A stretch of DNA of 16,618 bases, from positions 1 to 16,618 of the forward strand of contig CAKRVL010000059.1 in the NCBI GenBank assembly GCA_934408705.1. Direction: 5' to 3'. Below are positions 14,533 through 16,618 of the stretch, in pieces. The notes beneath the pieces are model-generated. The model ran no database searches and was not told where the DNA came from. It saw only the letters and a program-made list of their open reading frames with translations. Within the stretch, counting starts at the first letter, position 1. The number at the start of each line of letters is the position of its first letter. The stretch is from an uncultured Blautia sp. Lineage in GTDB: Bacteria; Bacillota; Clostridia; Lachnospirales; Lachnospiraceae. The position numbers were made by a program, and so were the translations under genes.

Positions 14533-14565
14533 GGAATCAGTGGAAACACTGGTTCCTTTCTTTTT
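14533..14565 (+). terminator. Rho-independent terminator after the repeat-containing hydrolase
   Basis: GGAATCAGTG (14533-14542) and CACTGGTTCC (14547-14556) form a 10-bp stem with a GAAA tetraloop, followed by TTTCTTTTT. Confidence 0.92.
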
Positions 14566-14580
14566 GGAAACAAACAAATA

Positions 14581-14596
14581 TGTTACGAAATGTTAC
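14581..14596 (+). promoter_or_regulatory. Direct repeat TGTTAC-N4-TGTTAC upstream of the CwlO-like gene
   Basis: Two identical TGTTAC half-sites ten bases apart lie 29 bases upstream of the -35. They fit the WalR half-site TGTWAH, but the spacer is four rather than five bases, so activity is doubtful. Confidence 0.3.
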
Positions 14597-14625
14597 AGAA
14601 ATTTAAAATTTATTGCAATTTAGGG

Positions 14626-14654
14626 TTGAAATCTTTGCAGAGGTGTGCTAATAT
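14626..14654 (+). promoter_or_regulatory. Promoter of the CwlO-like hydrolase gene
   Basis: TTGAAA at 14626-14631, a 17-base spacer and TAATAT at 14649-14654 with an upstream TGC (extended -10). The start would be near 14661, giving a leader of about 73 bases. At 14675-14691 ATTGCA-N5-ATTACA is, on the minus strand, TGTAAT-N5-TGCAAT: a WalR-like box with one mismatch. Confidence 0.75.
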
Positions 14655-14733
14655 GTAGCAAGATTGAAAAAGATATTGCAAACATATTACAAATTAAGTA
14701 TTTTAGATTAAAGATTAATGAGGGTGATGAAAC

Positions 14734-16059
14734 ATGAAGAAAAGAATTGTATGTCTGACACTGGCGATTTTAATGTGCGGCTCACAGGTAGTAAGCGTAA
14801 TGGCTGACCGTGAGAGCGACTTAAGAGAAGAGCAGGCCTGGACAAGCCAGCAGCTGGATGCTACATATGCACGCATGAGCGTTCTGTGGGATCAGAAGCA
14901 GCAGCTTGAGAGCCAGATTGAAACTTTGAATTCTGATCTTGTAAATGTAATGGTTTCCATTCAGACTCTTGAGAATGATATTGCTTCCAAGGAAGCCGAA
15001 ATTGAGAAAACAAAAGGCGACCTGACTAAGGCTCAGAATGCTAAGGATAAACAGTATACTGCAATGAAAAAACGTATCCAGTATCTTTATGAGAAGGGTG
15101 GAAATAATGCCTGGTTCCAGATGATGTTAAATGCAGATAATCTTGCAGACCTTCTTACAAGAGCTGAGTACACACAGCAGATGTATGAGCAGGACAGAGA
15201 GAGCCTTCAGAAATACGCAAGAACAATTGAAGAGGTTCAGAAGTTAGAAGAACAGTATGAGCAGGAGAAAGCTGATTTCGAAACTATGAAAGAAGAGTAT
15301 GAGGCTCAGCAGTCAAATCTTCAGTATCAGCTGGATGTAACCCGTGCAAATAGCGCTGATTGCGAGAATGAGATCGCATACGCACAGCAGCAGGCTACAG
15401 AGTACGCAAACCTTCTGGAACAGCAGCAGGCTGAAATTGAGCAGCTTGAGGCAGAACGTATTGCAGCTGAGGAAGAGGCAAGACGTCAGGCAGAGGCAGC
15501 CGCAGCAGCTGCAGCTGCTGAAGCAGCAGAAAGTGGTAACACTTCCGCTGAGGTTCAGTATGACGAGAATGGAAATGTAGAGAGCGGAAGCTCTGATGCA
15601 TCTTCTGATTATGAATATGATGAGTATGGCAATGTTATTGATACAGACAATACTGTGGATAACAGCTCTTCTGAGAGTTCATCAGATAGCTCTGCAAGCA
15701 GTTCCACTTCCAGTGGATCAGGATCTTCTGTTGTAAGCTATGCTACACAGTTTGTAGGTAATCCATATGTGTGGGGCGGAACAAGCCTTACCAGTGGTGC
15801 TGACTGCTCCGGTTTCGTGCAGAGTGTATATGCGAACTTTGGTGTCAGCCTGCCAAGAACATCCTATGAGCAGCAGAATGCAGGCTATGAGGTATCTTAT
15901 GCAGACGCTCAGCCTGGAGATTTGATTTGCTATGGTGGACATGTTGCAATCTATATGGGAAATGGTCAGATTGTACATGCATCTAATTCCAGAGACGGAA
16001 TCAAGGTCAGCAATAACGCTGCATACAGAACTATTACTTCTGTAAGACGTCTTGTATAG
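14734..16059 (+). CDS. Secreted coiled-coil NlpC/P60 endopeptidase, CwlO/PcsB-like
   Basis: 441 residues. The signal peptide is MKKRIVCLTLAILMC... cut near VMA-D (residue 25). Residues 26-255 are a long Gln/Glu-rich coiled coil with the PcsB/CwlO-type block AWFQMMLNADNLADLLTRAE in the middle. An Ala run (~245-262) and a Ser/Asp/Asn linker with two related units (YDENGNV, YDEYGNV) lead to the NlpC/P60 domain (335-441): NPYVWGG, ADCSGFVQSVY with nucleophile C358, GGHVAIYMG with H403, and H415 in IVHASNS. CwlO (B. subtilis) and PcsB (streptococci) are D,L-endopeptidases gated by FtsEX through their coiled coils; the same partnership is inferred here. No wall-binding repeats are present, unlike the preceding hydrolase. 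GAGGGTGATG precedes the ATG. The gene is monocistronic. Confidence 0.9.
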   Translation: MKKRIVCLTLAILMCGSQVVSVMADRESDLREEQAWTSQQLDATYARMSVLWDQKQQLESQIETLNSDLVNVMVSIQTLENDIASKEAEIEKTKGDLTKAQNAKDKQYTAMKKRIQYLYEKGGNNAWFQMMLNADNLADLLTRAEYTQQMYEQDRESLQKYARTIEEVQKLEEQYEQEKADFETMKEEYEAQQSNLQYQLDVTRANSADCENEIAYAQQQATEYANLLEQQQAEIEQLEAERIAAEEEARRQAEAAAAAAAAEAAESGNTSAEVQYDENGNVESGSSDASSDYEYDEYGNVIDTDNTVDNSSSESSSDSSASSSTSSGSGSSVVSYATQFVGNPYVWGGTSLTSGADCSGFVQSVYANFGVSLPRTSYEQQNAGYEVSYADAQPGDLICYGGHVAIYMGNGQIVHASNSRDGIKVSNNAAYRTITSVRRLV

Positions 16060-16080
16060 TATTAATAAATGAATCAATTG

Positions 16081-16111
16081 GCCCTTCTGGATGTTTTCCG
16101 GAAGGGCTTTT
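16081..16111 (+). terminator. Rho-independent terminator of the CwlO-like gene
   Basis: GCCCTTCTGGA (16081-16091) pairs with TCCGGAAGGGC (16097-16107), with one G-U pair, over a 5-base loop. TTTTG follows. Nothing recognisable lies between it and the promoter at 16197. Confidence 0.88.
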
Positions 16112-16196
16112 GCATAGTTGAGTATTATAGTGATAAAAATCCTGGGTGAATGGTAATCTTTACCTGATAAAAAAATAACGAAATGTGTATATAGGG

Positions 16197-16225
16197 TTGA
16201 CAAAAACAGTGACCGGTAGTATTAT
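16197..16225 (+). promoter_or_regulatory. Promoter of the cobalamin riboswitch transcript
   Basis: A perfect TTGACA at 16197-16202, a 17-base spacer and TATTAT at 16220-16225. A further TATAAT at 16234-16239 lacks a matching -35. The start would be near 16232. Confidence 0.78.
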
Positions 16226-16255
16226 GATGTCAGTATAATTCCATATTGAACATAT

Positions 16256-16420
16256 TAAGTGCTGACAGTTGTAAGCTGGCAGAAAGAGGGAATCAGGTGA
16301 GAAACCTGAGCGATCCGGTCACTGTAACAGGGGAATGAATCTCAGAATCCATTGTGCAGATGCATGAGAAGGAGAGAGGAATGATGATCCTGGAGCCAGG
16401 AAACCTGCTTGGTATGGCGA
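16256..16420 (+). ncRNA. Cobalamin (B12) riboswitch aptamer
   Basis: The region carries the ordered conserved pieces of the cobalamin aptamer: GGGAATCAGGTGAGAAACC (16288-16306), the core CCGGTCACTGTAA (16315-16327, usually CCGCCACTGT), and the B12 box GAGCCAGGAAACCTGCTT (16393-16410). Order, spacing and strand fit the family. The aptamer controls a gene beyond the right edge, typically B12 uptake, B12 synthesis or a B12-independent isoenzyme. The exact ends are estimated. Confidence 0.9.
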
Positions 16421-16438
16421 GGTTAAACTTCCGATGAA

Positions 16439-16508
16439 AGTGTAACAACCAGTTTTGGGGAATCCGCAGCCCCGAGATGTTGCCCACTGTTGTAAGTGGA
16501 CATTTTTT
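16439..16508 (+). terminator. Expression platform: terminator of the cobalamin riboswitch
   Basis: TGCCCACT (16481-16488) pairs with AGTGGACA (16495-16502), with one mismatch, over a GTTGTA loop, and is followed by six T residues (16503-16508). An upstream strand AGTG..CAAC (16439-16449) can pair with GTTG..CACT (16479-16488) and so disrupt it, a plausible antiterminator. A GGGG/CCCC hairpin (about 16457-16473) lies between. Terminator-type OFF switching on B12 binding is inferred. Confidence 0.7.
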
Positions 16509-16514
16509 ATGGAA

Positions 16515-16559
16515 TATCGCCTGTTCAGAAGAATTATACAGATTAAATGGCAGGCGATA
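16515..16559. repeat. 9-bp inverted repeat after the riboswitch terminator
   Basis: TATCGCCTG (16515-16523) and CAGGCGATA (16551-16559) are perfect inverted copies 27 bases apart, followed by CCGTTC/GAACGG (16575-16580, 16596-16601). They would fold in the leader of the riboswitch-controlled transcript before its first gene. No T-run follows. An ATG frame from 16509 stays open to the edge but has no ribosome binding site. Confidence 0.45.
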
Positions 16560-16618
16560 CTACTTCGGATGAAACCGTTCCCTCCGCGTATATATGAACG
16601 GATCATATTCTACCCCGG

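Noticed and set aside
15718..16203. 161-codon minus-strand frame over the end of the CwlO-like gene
   Set aside because: It crosses the catalytic domain and terminator of a well-supported gene and shows no domain.
16319..16606. Minus-strand frames across the riboswitch
   Set aside because: They coincide with a structured non-coding RNA on the plus strand. The translation has no recognisable features.

Overview
The window reads as a chromosomal stretch of a low-to-mid GC gut Firmicute, most likely a member of the Lachnospiraceae (Blautia/Dorea/Ruminococcus-like). The reasons are a bile salt hydrolase closely resembling clostridial enzymes, a secreted DUF1002 protein, a DUF5685 gene, secreted NlpC/P60 hydrolases with choline/glucan-binding-type repeats, strong AGGAGG ribosome binding sites and extended -10 promoters. 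All convincing genes are on the + strand. No rRNA, tRNA, CRISPR array, insertion sequence or phage gene was seen. Assignments rest on reading motifs and recalled family features; no database search was run.

Layout. (1) 1-947: 3' part of a PucR-type regulator whose start lies outside the window. (2) 1061-1816: tcdA, a tRNA ct6A-forming dehydratase with its own promoter and a strong terminator. (3) 2063-3037: bile salt hydrolase. (4) 3211-5475: lon, with a near-perfect CIRCE (HrcA operator) in front of it. (5) 5681-7255: secreted DUF1002 protein with a structured leader and a long-stem terminator. (6) 7553-8164: an ECF-transporter S component. (7) 8380-11549: a probable four-gene operon of an RlmI-type rRNA methyltransferase, a membrane zinc-ribbon protein, DUF5685 and a J-domain protein with a cysteine-rich tail. 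(8) 11685-12671: meso-diaminopimelate dehydrogenase. (9) 12991-14511 and 14734-16059: two secreted NlpC/P60 cell-wall hydrolases, one with about ten wall-binding repeats and one of CwlO/PcsB type with a long coiled coil. (10) 16197-16508: a promoter, a cobalamin riboswitch and a terminator-type expression platform controlling a gene beyond the window.

How the parts relate. The right half is weighted toward the cell envelope: ddh feeds the lysine/peptidoglycan precursor pathway, and the two hydrolases cut the wall. Both hydrolases carry sequences resembling WalR boxes (TGTWAH-N5-TGTWAH) just downstream of their promoters. A third perfect match lies in front of the bile salt hydrolase ribosome binding site, which raises the possibility of one envelope-stress input for all three. 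Protein quality control is represented by lon under probable HrcA control.

The part closest to an undescribed system is the zinc-ribbon membrane protein / DUF5685 / J-domain cassette. DUF5685 carries two Asp-rich motifs that resemble those of squalene/phytoene-synthase-like enzymes, and the J protein ends in seven cysteines within 23 residues.
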